Positions 12,701-25,400 are shown, counted from the stretch's first letter. The stretch: 64,000 nucleotides of DNA from Saururus chinensis (GCA_035235625.1 CP141146.1:39849709-39913708), one strand, 5' to 3'. The notes: generated from the sequence alone by a model not told the origin. A program made the numbers and translations.

Positions 12701-15700
12701 TAACACCTTGAGAATATACTTATAGTAAAATAAGTTATGCTGATCAAGTAGGAAACATGATTATTGCCCACAACGTTTTTTTTCTTGTCAACTGACCGAA
12801 ATGTTACTGATGATCACCACACAAGATTTGTTGGAGGGGGAAGGGGGTGATAGCAGCCAAAATCTCAGAAACATCACTGAGATCTCACTGATACAGCGAG
12901 AAATTACCAATAGGGGGTAATAATTGTTTTCCTCCCATCATTTGTTGGTTTCCTCTCCACTACTGAGATGTCAGTGATATCTTGCCAAGATGCTGAACCA
13001 TGGTCCAGCTAGATTCTAAAAAGCATATTTTAGATTTCTGAATGTCTTTTTTAAATGAACTTCATCTTGAATATATCTATATCAGATGCTTCCTTGGAAC
13101 TGTGTATGCTGTGATTTATACCATATGTTACCTTTCTTCTTACTGTTACTATGTAATGGTCATATTAATACTTCAATTGCTTCTAAAGGAATCTTCAGTC
13201 GGCAAATTAAATTATTTCTTGTATTATACAGATACATCCAGAAGATGCCTTTGGGCAACAAATGATAAAAAATCTAGAGGTATGCCATATCTTGATTATA
13301 TGTACCTCAATATTGTAGTTCTCTGTATGTGTTCCAACACCTTATAGCATTGTGAGTTGAATGATTGAGTCGTGTACAAATAAAGATGTTCAGCAACCTC
13401 TATGATTGATTTGCAATTGATTTTCATTTTTTATCTGTAATAGTTAATATATAGTTAAGATGAGAAAAGAACGTTGAAAACTGTAGAAAAGATGGCTAAA
13501 TGGGAGCAAGTTGAGCCTAAGCAAGGGTGCGTGAAACAATTTGAATTTTATTTCAGGGGACATTTTGTTATGTCATCAAAAATAGGTTTTTGACAAACTT
13601 TCTTGGGTGAGAAAATTGATGTCATTAAACGCTTGAGAAAATTGATGTCATTAAACACTTAAGAGATAACGTCTGTTATCACTAGTGCCGAAGTACCAGT
13701 GTTCAGGGAACCGCTTATTAATTTTGGTGAAAATGATGACCTCTTTTGCGATTGTTAGCAGTATAAATAGTCACTGTACTTGCTTTAAGTCTCAGCTTAA
13801 CATTTTATGGCTTGATGTTTCTTTTTCCAGAGTCGAGGTTGCCCACTTTTGGGTATATATGCTACACCTACATTGGAAGCTAAAGAAAAACTCTTTCTTG
13901 ATCAGGGTTGGGCTGTAAGTTTTTTAATTAAGCAACAAGGTTTGCCTTTTACTGCAACTTCTGCAAGCAATCACATGTTGGCTGCACTATTGTTTCATGA
14001 AAAAGTTGATGAATTTAAAACTTTTCGAGGTAATGGATATATATTATGTTAAAGTGTTATGACCCGCCCCAGGGGTTGGGTCCTGTCTTCAAAGTCTACT
14101 ACAATTAGGATTCAATTATTAGTGATAGTATTTTAGAGTAATTAGGAGGCTAATGTTAGAGGCCCATTATGATTTTGAATTCTATTAGGATTAGGGTTCT
14201 TATTTGATTCTATAAATATGTAGGGGCTTTGCCCTGATTCATTATTCAGAAAATCAATGAAAGAGTAGAATTATCTAGTTTAATTTAGCATCTCTAGCCT
14301 TAATCCCTCTCTTCTCTCCTTTCTCCTACAATGGAAATCTCTAGTATACAAACAAGCCTTGCTTTGACATGTCAAGCTGTTGGTTTTATGATATAACCCA
14401 AATAAGTCAGGGCTATACCATGAATCGAAAGAGAGTTTAGGAGGGAAGGATAGTAGGACAAAGAGAGGTTGGGAAGCTCTTGCCAGCGGCCAGGGCTGAC
14501 AAGGGGAGGTTGGAGGTCGTGGACGAGAGGGGGTGAGAGAGGGAGATCATGAGAGAGAGGGGATTAGGAATAATCTTCTTGCTTGATTTCCAAATTACAA
14601 AAGAGAGGCCTATATAGTGCTGACCCTAGCGGCCAGGTGGGCCCATATTAGGTCTAATGACTACATAAGCAGAAATCAAACTAAACCTAATTAGAAATAA
14701 CAATAAGCCCTACTTAAGCAAAATAAAAGAGTAGCCTAAACACTAGAAGTCGGGACACAACATTTTAAACCATTGTTTCCTTTAAAATGCTGTTTGTGTT
14801 TCCATTGCTTACACACTTTGGGATTTAACTTGGATTGCTTTTACTAACAACAATTTTCTTGTAATTTTGGTTCAAATGTTTATTATGTAGCGAGCTGTTG
14901 CATGGGATATGCTGAAGATATACAGCACCTTCATAGATTCTCAAGAGAGGCGCAGGTACCAAGTTTCCTTAAGCTATGAGTTAATAATTTTTTTCTTTTG
15001 GGTTTTGGTACTACCTCACCTTTTAGGCTGAAATACATGACATTTTTATCCATGGCAAATTATAAATTTATAATAGCATAGGATTGGGAGAGAAACATTG
15101 AAATTTGTCAGGAGCATTTATGTAATTTTTAGAAATTGCACCTGATGCTAAAATTTTCTTAAATATGGTTGTTCGGCATTAGAGGATTATTTGAAGTCGG
15201 ATTGGTCTTTGAAATTATTTAGGTATTTTAGAAGAGGAATGAGTTGGTATTTAAACTTAGGAAACTCCTAGTTCAGGACTAAGTAGGGATCATGATCTAG
15301 TCTCAACAAGCCAAAAAGACAAGATCTCATAGAGATTTCGGAGAGATATGGAAGAATTTTTGTAAAGTGATCTTGTCATCTTGGTCATCTTAAAAAAGAT
15401 TTTCCACACGTGTATTTGACAATGTAAGTATATATTCACATCTACAAACCCTAATAATAATAATAATAATAATAATGATGATGATGATGATGATAATATA
15501 ACATAAATTTCAGAGAGTACGTAGAAAACTTGATAACTAATGATAAAGAAGAATGAGACTGAAGATAATGTCATTGATCAAGTAGAAAACCTTGTGAAGT
15601 ACAAGACCTGAATATGACACACTTAATGACCGGGCATTAGTTAAGTAGAGAACATAATGATATACCAACGCTTCCTCTTCCTCCCATTTTCCTCTCCTTG

Positions 15701-18700
15701 GTGATGGATGGACTCCTTAACTGGTCCTGCCCCATGATTGGAATCTTATGCGGCATGAGCAAACACATCTTCCCTAGTGAAGGTCAAGGGGGTCAGTGAC
15801 CGCATTCCCTCCACTAATTGATACTTAGCGATCTCGCAGAAATAGTGTAAAAGCCTTTTTTCACGGTCTCATGTCTCAGTGAAGGCACAAAGATAGAGCT
15901 CTCTCAAGATCTCTCCTAGAGAGACGGCAAACTATGTTTATAGTTCTTTATTAAAAAAATCAATTGTCATTTCTTATTTTCTGATGTGAGATATTGGTTA
16001 GTCACTCTTTTATTTTTATGTACAAACCTTTTAAATGATTCGATTTTTTTGGTAAGTGCCTTTGATGCATGACAATAGTCCTAGTAAAGGGAATAGCATC
16101 AACGCCACAGTTGTTCAGCATCAACACTGAACTTGAAAAATCGCAATCAGCAGAGAAGAGGGTTTTTTTCTTCACTATCATGGGCTTCTTTGTTAATGAA
16201 AGTTATGACCTTTATATAGGCTTACAAAGATGACTGTAATTGGAAATCAAGTTTCTAAACTGAGGAAAATGAAATCAAATATGAAGTCCTATATTAAATA
16301 AAATTTTATAAAGAAACTTACTAAAATAAATAACTCAATAAAACTAATTCTTATATAGGCATGATACATCAAATCTTTTTTGGTCTGTATTTGATCTCTA
16401 GGATCCATTTTGATGTCCACATCATTCTACTCCTACGAGTGTAGCTAGAGAGGTGTGAACAGACATTTGTTTCTTCCATTGTAGGGAGGAATATGCACCA
16501 TGGCTAAGGAAGATTCAGGGCAGTCATTCCCAAAGTGGTGGCTTTGTCAATGATGAAGACTCACTGAAGATGGTCAATCGAAGTGATTCATTGGCGATGT
16601 AAGGGGCATTGGTCTGAGTCCTTCCAGCCACAACCGGGTTATTGGTGGTCTTTTCTATTGTGCCTTGTGGAAATTGGCATGCCGGCGAAGCATCGTTCTT
16701 GTTGGCTTCTTCCCTGACCAACTGCCATTCGACATGGACCACTAGTTTAGTCTCGCTCTGAAGCATGTGCACTGGCTGTGCGAATGATGCAGCTCAGTGA
16801 GCGTCTTTGGCTCCGCAATTGGTTCGAAGAGAGCCACAATCTAGGACATTCTGCATCAGTGTGTTGGCCTATCGAAAACCCTGCCTTTTAGTTAAAACAA
16901 CATGGATCCAATGAAGCACGCTCTTGATAAATCCAAAGCTGAAGTCGAGGCACGTCATGTTGATGAGCAGTTGATAACCAGCAATGGTGCAGAGCAGTTT
17001 GAACCAATCACAGAGCCAAAGACGCCGATTGAGCTGCATCATTCGCCACAGCCAGTGCACACACTTCCAAGTGAGACTGAAGCATGTTGTGGTCATCTAT
17101 TTTCATAACACCATGCTTTGCCAGTGTCCTAGTTTCCACAAGTCACAATAGCAAAGACCACTAATGCACCGATTGCAGCTGTAAAGACTGAGCCCAATGC
17201 CACTTGCATTGCTGGATGCCGATGAGTCGCTTCAGTGGACCATCTTCAGTGTGTCTTTGCCATCAACAAAGCCGCCACCTTGGGAACGATTGCCCTAGAT
17301 TGCCTTTGGGCATCATGCATATTTCTCCTTACAACGGAAGAAACGAAGGTCTATTCGCACCTCTCTAGCTATACTCATTGGAATGATGCAGACATCAAAA
17401 TGGATCCTAGTGATCTAATACAGGTCAGAAAAGATTTGGTGTGTCATGCCTACATAAGAATGTTTTATTTAGGAATTTTATTTTAAATAAGTTTCTTTAT
17501 AAAATTTTATTTAATATAGGACTTTAGATTTGATTTCATTGACCTCAGTTTAGAAGGAGTGTGATGCATACCTTATTTCCAATTAGGGTCATCTTTGTAA
17601 GCCTACATAAAAACATTAATAAAGAAGCCTATGATATTGAAGAAAAAAAAGCCTCTTCTCTGCTGATTGAGATTTTTCGAGTTCAGTGTTGATGCTGAAC
17701 AACTGTGGTGTTGATGCCATTGTTCTCTGGTGGCAATTCCAGAGAAAATTATCCCCTCTACTCTCTACCCCATTCCCTTGAATTTTCACATTTCCCCTTA
17801 CTAGGACTATTGTCCTGCATCAGCCTTCCTATGTGTTACCTAGCCCAATCAATGTGATCCACATTTAGGAGTTTGTGATTTCAATGCAAACCAAATTTAC
17901 AGCACTCAGTTGAATTTGGGGCCACCCATTCATTCAAGCAGACATACTGTTTATGATGTTCCTTTCTAGAGAAAACTCATTATTGGCCTCTTGTGAAGCA
18001 GGATTGAACGGCTTGAACTGTTTGATGAATTTGAGGAATGGCACATGATGCAGGTCTGTTCTTTAATATCATACTACTATATAAAGCGCAAGGGTGACAA
18101 TAGATGTTTGCCAAGTTTCCTATATTGTTCTCACATTTTCTATAATGTTCCTACATATAAGTTTAAATTGATATGTGATTTGGTATATTTTAGTAATACT
18201 GTTTACACGGGCTTCACCTAGGATAAGTAACTTATCCTATTTCAATGAGATTCTTTTAGATGGCTGCCACATGTTAGCCTAATACTGTCTGCTAATACGA
18301 CTTTGGCCCTACTTTTTATATTGTGTTATTTTTAACTTTGAAAGGTTATATCTTAGTGCTCCCAAATTGGGATTCACATGTTTTTGGTACTGCTCGAAAG
18401 CTGTAGACGAGCTTTATCAAATGATACCCACATGAGTATGTCTTCTTAAACTTTATGTGTCTCATACATACAACACATTATCGATTGCCCATATTACACG
18501 TTCAGACTTGTGCGTTCTTGACACTGTTGAAAAACTCTTGGCGAGCTCTATCAAATGAGACTCGCTGCCAAATTGGTTATGAGTATGGAGGGCGTGTGCT
18601 TCACCGTTGTCCTTTCCATCCTATCACCTAATATTAGGCCCATGAGATTTGGACCGGCAGGTGCTACAAGTGTTCTTGGATTTGTACAGTGCAAAAATCT

Positions 18701-19197
18701 ATCATCCTGTCCAACCTAACCTAATATTAAGCCCATAAAATTTGGATTCACAATTGCTACAAGTGTATTTGAATTGGTATAGTACAAAAATTTATCTTCA
18801 CCGTTGTCACTATGTCATTTTATGATCCAATCTTATTACATTGTTTTTGGAGAGTGGAAAGTTTAATAGCATAGTGAGAATTTTGTATGTGATTGCTTCT
18901 ACCTGAATCATTTTTCAGGAACACTACTGTGTGGCCTATGCCATAAATGATGCAATGGTAACACTCTACTCTCTCTTTCTCTCTCCACCCCTCTGCTCTC
19001 GCACACGCACACGCACACAGACACATGCACACATTAATGCACGCACTATGGCCTCATACAGAGCATGCTAAAAATAATTAGGTGCTTCCATGCAGGACCT
19101 ATTATGGGAATTTGGTTTCTCAGGCAACCAGCCTGTGGCGGGGTCATCAGTAGATGTACCACCTTCCAAGAAACAAGGACAAATGTCCCTGACTTAG
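9752..19197 (+). CDS. LCMT1: Leucine carboxyl methyltransferase 1 (PP2A methyltransferase; Arabidopsis SBI1 type)
   Basis: Join: 9752-9834, 9951-10039, 10180-10322, 10566-10613, 10843-10924, 11128-11230, 12236-12356, 13232-13279, 13831-13914, 14891-14955, 18002-18053, 18919-18957, 19096-19197. All junctions are GT-AG, and the sum is 1059 nt (352 aa plus stop). The enzyme uses S-adenosylmethionine to methylate the C-terminal leucine carboxyl of the PP2A catalytic subunit, which favours certain B subunits; the Arabidopsis orthologue is tied to brassinosteroid receptor turnover. Visible motifs are the SAM-binding LGAGFDT at residues 93-99, VELDF at 115-119, AECVLIYL at 190-197, the RAVAWDM block from 268 and the [17 protein letters not shown] block near 294-309. 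Length is normal for plant LCMT1. The chosen ATG gives a short N-terminus before [15 protein letters not shown]; the second Met, three codons on, is an alternative. No signal peptide or membrane segment. Introns 6, 9 and 10 hold mobile elements. Confidence 0.95.
11578..12000. mobile_element. Candidate GC-richer MITE in LCMT1 intron 6
   Basis: The left end GGCGCTCCCAGGGCACC (from about 11580) and the right end GGTGCGCTGGGAGCACC (to about 11986) are near-complementary. The interior is more GC-rich than the surrounding intron. TAG flanks both ends, which might be a 3-bp duplication. The long frames seen on both strands inside it (up to 141 codons) look accidental. Superfamily not established. 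Confidence 0.45.
14055..14762. mobile_element. Two convergent LTR-like sequences in LCMT1 intron 9
   Basis: On the + strand, 14055-14330 starts TGTTATGACCCGCCCC, has a TATAAATA box and ends CTCCTACA. On the - strand, 14762 down to about 14422 starts TGTTGTGTCCCGACTT, has a TATATAGG motif and ends GATTCA, followed by TGGTATAGCCC, which resembles a tRNA-Met primer-binding site. About 90 bp separate them. No matching target duplication was found (TAAAG versus TTTTA). They may be parts of two elements or a rearranged one. Confidence 0.45.
15452..15497. repeat. (TAA)n-(TGA)n microsatellite in LCMT1 intron 10
   Basis: A run of AAT/TAA triplets passes directly into ATG/GAT triplets. It lies in intron 10 and does not touch an exon. 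Confidence 0.9.
16063..17822. mobile_element. Large near-palindromic element in LCMT1 intron 10
   Basis: The ends are inverted copies: TGATGCATGACAATAGTCCT on the left and its near-complement ending GTCCTGCATCA on the right. The pentamer GCCTT flanks both ends (16058-16062 and 17823-17827), as after integration of an LTR-type element. Inverted homology runs inward to about 16830 from the left and 17000 from the right, leaving a spacer of about 170 bp. Shared internal blocks include TCCCAAAGTGGTGGCTTTGT (16528-16547) and, on the other strand, its counterpart near 17270. The right arm carries about 120 bp missing from the left arm. The arms look like LTR plus adjacent internal sequence in tail-to-tail arrangement. 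A transcript of the intron could fold into a very long hairpin. Confidence 0.8.
18960..19037. repeat. CT-rich and CACACG microsatellite in LCMT1 intron 12
   Basis: CTCT-rich sequence followed by CACACGCACACGCACACA, filling most of the 138-bp intron between the last two exons. The CT part may serve as the polypyrimidine tract for the final exon. Confidence 0.8.
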
Positions 19198-20073
19198 AGA
19201 ACTGGTTGATAGCCAGCAAAATATTATCGAAGAAATTTTGGTGTATGATTGCTAATTACGAGAAAGGAACCAGAATCAGATTTATATAGTCTGACTCATG
19301 GGAATGGTATCATACTTTATGAAACTTAATGTGTAGGTGCTATGTCTATCCCTTGTTCAGGAGGGGCTTTTATTATTGTGTGTGTAACATAAACAAATCG
19401 CGGATGAAGGTTTTTGTGAATATTATTCGTTAGGGTGTGATGACAATGGTCGATTTCAATGGCTAAAGAATCGTGGACACATTGTTGTAAATGGAATGGA
19501 ATTTTGTTGACCTACTGAATTTCTGGTTGTGTGGAATGCTTAGTGAGAAGGGCTTTTATCGGAAGTGCAAACTGTTTGTAGAGGTCACTTGAAAAGTTGT
19601 AAAAAAAAAAAGAAATTACTTTTAGAATATGTTTTCGAGGCTTTGAAGGATGGGCTTTTAGTTTTTGGGTAGCAGGAGACTCCCGAAAGTGGAGCTTATG
19701 AAACACATACACCTAAAAAGTATAACTACAAATACATGCGTATAACATGGTATAGCCACAAAGACATAGTAGTACAGAGCACGTAAATTGGAGGATCAAC
19801 CAAACTGATGATTTTACAAGATGTAGTATTTGTCACCAAAGCATCCCTCGGTATGTAGGCATATAATATAACTGATGCCAAATGTACGGGCCCTTTTGAT
19901 TTTAGCAAGCCTCCTCTGATGGCTTTACAAGCTGGAGAGGAGGAGGTTGGGAGAACTTTGGACACTCTGAAGTCTGCTGCCCCAGCCCCGAAGACGAATG
20001 CCAATGATGGGCCAAAGGCCCTAGATTTGTTACTCTTAAACAGGGACAAGGAGATAGGTTTTGTAAAATAATA
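19198..20073 (+). other. LCMT1 3' flank, probable 3' UTR and spacer
   Basis: Begins after the LCMT1 stop (TAG, 19195-19197). No polyadenylation signal could be placed with confidence. A + strand frame from about 19886 to the stop at 20069-20071 reads about 61 residues of ordinary composition, and a 119-codon frame overlaps it on the other strand (19726-20085); neither is recognised. Confidence 0.4.
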
Positions 20074-20186
20074 TTTACACACCAAAAATTTACATTTGAG
20101 TTTTAATTAGATAAAATAAGTGAGCCTAAGTAAACTTTGTGTAAGACCTAATTAAAACCCTAAGTGTGAATTTTTGGTGTGTGAAT
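20074..20186. mobile_element. Small MITE with about 35-bp inverted repeats
   Basis: The left repeat contains CACACCAAAAATT then GAGTTTTAATTA; the right repeat, on the opposite strand, contains CACACACCAAAAATTCACAC then GGTTTTAATTA. Only about 40 bp lie between them. The target duplication is unclear. Confidence 0.7.
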
Positions 20187-20507
20187 GTCACTATCTTTTT
20201 AGAATAGCCCACACCTATAGTAGGTAGGCACATGGCTATTAACAAGCCAACCTGACTCATCGAGCAGGCCTAGCTCAGCCAACTTGAATCAGGCTTGACT
20301 CAAACTTGATTTGAGCTTGAATAGGCTTGAGCCAAGTTCGAACATACCCTTGCTTGACTCAGCTCGGCTCGATTCTACTAGGCTCGAATTTGAACTCTTC
20401 GAATATAATTTTAAAACTATATATAAATAATAAATATATAAATAAATAATATATATTTTTATATTTTATATAAATATAATTATTAATTTAAATATATATT
20501 TATGACA

Positions 20508-20595
20508 TACTACATCTGTCTTAGATTAATAGCTCCATTTAATTAATTCATTTTGAAAAATCAAATAGAGTTATTAATCTAGGACATATGAAGTA
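20508..20595. mobile_element. Stowaway-like MITE (Tc1/mariner) nested in the hAT element
   Basis: An 88-bp inverted-repeat unit. The left arm TACTACATCTGTCTTAGATT and right arm ATCTAGGACATATGAAGTA are degenerate forms of the CTCCCTCCGTCCCAAATTA consensus, with TA at both edges. Confidence 0.65.
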
Positions 20596-20949
20596 TATAA
20601 AACGACACATAATTACTTATATGTACCAATATCATGTATTATATATGATATATGAGACTCATTTATATGAACCACGGCTCACTCACAACTGAATGATCCC
20701 CAATGTTGTGCGCCTTTAGATTTTGATCCAACAATGCATATAATTCAAGAGGTAGATTGGTTTATGTCTCCTTGCACCCTCAGATCTCAATCTGATGGCC
20801 CATGATGCCTTAGCTCGCGCTGACGTGCATGAGCTCAAACTCATATAAATTTTTTTATGATATATATTTTTGTTAAATTATAATTAATATATAATTTATA
20901 TAAATAATATATATTTTAAAAATAAAAATATTATAGACACAAACACTAA

Positions 20950-21050
20950 TATACTCTTGTCCCAAATTAATAGCTCCATTTGGTTTTTTAAGATGAACTA
21001 ACATTAGTTCAATTGAAAAACCAAATGGAGTTATAAATAATAATGGAAGG
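20950..21050. mobile_element. Second decayed Stowaway-like MITE
   Basis: The left arm TACTCTTGTCCCAAATTAAT matches the Stowaway terminus well. The inner arms TAGCTCCATTTGGTTTTT and AAAACCAAATGGAGTTAT are complementary. The right terminus is eroded, so the end is approximate. Confidence 0.6.
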
Positions 21051-21825
21051 TCAACATTATCCACACTAATATACCCAAAAATTCTTCTAAAAGAAGCGTG
21101 ACATTAAGGGGACCAACCTTAGTTTACAAAAGAATAAAAGGACGAACCTTAGTTTACAAAAGAATGATTAGAAATTTTTTTCAAAAATTGAAGCATGACA
21201 CAAGGACCATCCTCAACTTACATAATGTTTATCTTTTTACATATACTTAGGAATTTTTTAAAGGCATACTAAGGCTAAAGAATAATTCTTTTATTAGTGA
21301 TTTATAAGTAAGTAAAGAAAATATGAAGAAGTATATGGTAATGTTGCCTAAGTGAGTATTTATTGTTTGTATCTTTTGTAGTGATTATAGGTATATAAAG
21401 AGAGGAAAATTGTAAAACTACATTTTTGAGCATTTGTAACTAAAACTTATTTGTCATACTTTTCTTATTTCTTAGTGTCTAGCTAGATGTTCAAGGTGTA
21501 GTCATAATACTTGTTGAAGTGTATTTATTAATATTTAATACTAAAAATCTATTAGTATGTGTGATACTTCATGTACTTTAGATTTATATATATTATTTTT
21601 ATTTTTTAGTTTGAGCCCAATTTGAGCCTAGGCTCGTGATTCACTTATTGCAGTTCAAGCTCAAGGTTGAGCCAAACTTTGAATTTTCAATTTAAGTCGA
21701 GCTCGAGCTGAAAATTTCAAGCTTGGTTGAGCTTTGAGATGAACTTCAACAGTTCAAGTTCAAGCCAAACAAACCCAATACTCAGCTTAGCTCAGCTCGG
21801 CTCATTAACACCCCTAAGTAGGCAC

Positions 21826-22433
21826 TAAGTGGGATTTTTATACAAACTTGAGGGGTTGAAGTGTTAAAATAAATTAAAATATTAAGGAGTGAGTCTATGT
21901 TGCTCACTCATTAGTGTGTGCACTATTAAGGAATGCACTACATGATAAGTTGTTCACCACCCTTGCTTGCCTTAACCACCCCACCTATTGTATAGGAAGA
22001 TGATAAGTATCTATTGTTTAAATATATACAAATAGTAAATGTCTATTAACGTGTTAAGGGTTGGGTTGGCTGATAGTGGAGGTATGAATTCCGTAAAAAT
22101 TACTGTAAATAGATAAAAGATAAATAATTTGCCACACTTTGTTTTAGCTAGATAATCTTGATATATGAATAAATAAGGGCAAAACTTTTATGGGCAAGAC
22201 AATAGGGTAAGGCTTAGGCTTGGGATCGAAAAGCATGCAGGTCTATGTAGCATGTTCACAAGTATAAAAAAGGTTATTTCACCTTTTTATTATCCCACGA
22301 ATGCATGTTGAATGGAAAGAAAATAAAAAGAGATTATATATGTTAAAAAAGTTTAAGAAGTTTTTAATTTGTAAGTCATTACAGTTAATTGGAAAGAACC
22401 TACCCTTTTTAAGGAAAGAAACTCTACTCTAAG
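21826..22433. other. AT-rich spacer between hAT element and LTR nest
   Basis: No open frame or repeat was recognised here. It ends with the pentamer CTAAG that is duplicated at the far side of the LTR nest. Confidence 0.5.
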
Positions 22434-25400
22434 TGTCACGACCTAGATTTTTAATTTTTTTTAATAAAGAACCAACAATAAAATCATGATAATTTTTTTA
22501 AATCTAATCAAATCAGCCGACTAAGTATCCAGGTCATAATTGTTGGGATTCATAAATACAGATAGCAAATCATATTATATCATAAGAGTAACCAAAAATC
22601 CACAAATAAGTAAACCATCCATCTAAGTACAACCCTTACATCTGTCTGGAAATAAGCAACTAATCAAAGTTGGCTCTCACGCCATTATTACAACCATTCA
22701 AAATGTATTGAAATAATAGAACTAAATCCTACTAGAGCTAAGTCATCATCAATCTGATAGTCCGGTCCCGATCTCACTAATCCTCACCAGATGATCCTAT
22801 AAAAATAGGTTGCTAAGTATACTAATACCCAGTAGAAAAGTTGAATAAAATGAATGCAAATTGTTATTACATTTTATCCAAAACTATTAGGTTTCCACTT
22901 GAACTAATTATCAAAACAATTCTCATTATAATTTGCCATTAGTTTTCCCTTCTTGGGAAAATCAATAACCCGCCTAACTTCAAAGACAAACAAATAAATC
23001 AGATGTCATCATAAGTGACAAGTGATACACACTATGGACCACCCGCTAAGGATGATCCACAAAGAGACCCTGGAATCCACCAGGAAGTGTCATCTCCCAA
23101 CCTAGCCCCTAAGGACTTGACCGGAGTGGAAGGGCATGGCCCACAACTGCACCTGAACAGAAGTGGTCAAAGACGCCAACCAAGCAGGATGTCGGCGAGC
23201 CTAAATGTGTGTACACTAAGTGATCCTCATTAGACCAGTGTGAGCTTAGCTCACATAGAACTCCCTCCAATGGGGAGGTGCAACTACACGGTCAAATCAA
23301 ATGGCTCATCAATAGAGCTTAGACTCATAGGTCAACCTTAACCCCAATAGCCTCATTAGGCTGAGTTAAGGCCCCCTAAAAACCATCCTTGGTTCATCAA
23401 CCAAGTCAGTTGCTAGGTTAGAACCCTCATTCAATTTATAAATGAGTTTTTGACCCCTATAAAGATAATTTAGTCTTTATCTTGATTAGGTGTCAACCCC
23501 CAATCCAAAGCCTTCTACCTTTAACAATTATTCTTTATTAATTCCTATGCATTGATTCTCAAAATGCAACTATACACATAGAACAAATTAATAAATTTTA
23601 ACAACTCATAAATAATTTAGCCATAATACTATTCGTGTTTCAGGCTCAAAAATCACTAAGAAGCCCAACTTTACTCCCTACATAGGGCTCAGGCCGAAAG
23701 AATGGTTGAATTCCGCTTAAATTTCAAAAATAGTTCATATGTACCGTAGTGCACATATATGTACTATATAAGATACATTATATCCCTTATACGATTTAAT
23801 ATACCAAATTGTCACCTCTCCACAAACAAGTTTGGTTTAATATACATTAATTTACTCCAACTTTAATTTTATTTTTTTATTTTTTATTTTTTTATTGCCA
23901 TGGCCCCAAAACCCGACCCACTGGGCCTAGCCTAGTAGCCTGGTTCGGGCTGGATCAGGGATTGATGACCTTAGGCTGGGTTAATCCGGCCTGAGGTCAT
24001 CTTCAACCTCCCGACACATTGCGTCTAACCTTTTTTTTTTCCAGAAACATGGAGGAGGGGAATGGGGACGACAGCCCGGCGGATATCTCTTACCGGAGGT
24101 AGAACGTTGCAGGATGACCAGGAGACGCGGCTGCGGCAGGCCCTCCGTGGCTCAAGCGGCCGACTCCTCTGATTCCTGTCGACAGTCAAAAGCGACCAAA
24201 AATCCGGAGGCTTGGTGCAACAACAATCACGACAGTGCGTGCTCGGATGATGGTGGGCCTTGTGCCGCCCTTCCCCAATCCCGTTCCACAAAGGCCGGAG
24301 GAGGCAATGGCAACAAACTGCCTCTTTTTGGTGGCGGCACCGATTTACTCTCAAACCCTCCAGTGTTGCAGTAACTTTGCTCACACTGTAAGCTTCTGAT
24401 CGTGGTGACTAGCGGCGAGCAGCGGACAAAAGGGAATCAAGGCGACAAGGATCCCCTCTTCCCTTCCCTGACTATGGACCGCCATCGACACCTACTAACT
24501 AAATCGGAGCAGGGCTATAACGTCTGGGAATTTTCTAAATTCCTGAAGTCGTACACGTGGAAATTAAGGTGTAGCTTAATCTTCCCATGGGAATAACTTA
24601 ATCATCAGTTGGAAGTGGTGGATGAAATATATTTGGATGGAAAGTAGACATAAAGAGCTTAAAAACGCCACCAAGAACGCGTGAATCGGAGTCCAGATGA
24701 GGGAGATACGACTGTTCAAAGTTGAACATATCGTATAGAGCCCGTTTACCCGATTTAAATGTGCAACTGGGCCGTTTAAGTTATTTTGTGGGCCTGACTA
24801 TTTACTTTTCCGAAATTGTGTTTTTAGGGCTTAATTTCTCATGGGATTAGGAGCCCTAATCCTATGCCTATAAAAAGAATTAATTAGGGCTTTTTGGGGG
24901 AAGTTTTTGGAGGATTGGACGGTTAAGGGAAGGAGGATTCTTTGGACCAAGCAATTGTTCGAATTTTTCGGCGATAATCCGACGAGGCGTGGCAGGGTGT
25001 TGGCACCGTGGATCGACGTCAACTTGGCCACAGAGGTTGTCACGACCCGGATTTTTTTAAAGCATTTTTAAATAGCACGAATGGTAGGTAAATTTTTTTT
25101 TCTTTAAATACAAAACAAATCCTTCGATTAAATATCCAGGTCATGATAACTGGGGTTCACAAATACGAATATCAAATCATATGATATTATTTAACATCTG
25201 AAAATTTATAAAGACCAGCTCATCCATCTAAGTACAAGTCTGTCACCCGTCTGAAAATAAATAACAAGTTGACTCTCACGCTTAAGGTACACTTACGTAT
25301 CGGAGTTTCAAAAATGTGGAAACCTCTTGAGCTTGCCTGCCTTGGTCTGACTTGTCGTCGCCTGAAGAATCTGCAATAAAGCAAACCAAACAACAACCAC

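Larger units (their letters stand above)
20232..21817. mobile_element. Non-autonomous hAT element with 8-bp target duplication
   Basis: The octamer GTAGGCAC occurs immediately outside both ends (20224-20231 and 21818-21825). The right end, read on the - strand, starts TTAGGGGTGTTAATGAGCC, the usual terminus of a widespread plant hAT family; the left end is a decayed match (ATGGCTATTAACAAGCC). Both subterminal regions are packed with GAGCTC/AGCTCGGCTC/AAGCTTG-type motifs, as transposase-binding subterminal repeats often are. The 1.59-kb interior is AT-rich and non-coding, with two older Stowaway-like MITEs. Confidence 0.85.

Noticed and set aside
16524..17108. Short frames (82 and 68 codons) in the two arms of the LCMT1 intron palindrome as separate genes
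   Set aside because: They are related sequences in inverted arms of one element, perhaps gag-derived, and not independent genes.
19726..20085. 119-codon - strand frame downstream of LCMT1
   Set aside because: No recognisable domain, and it runs into a MITE inverted repeat at its start codon; kept only as part of a spacer.
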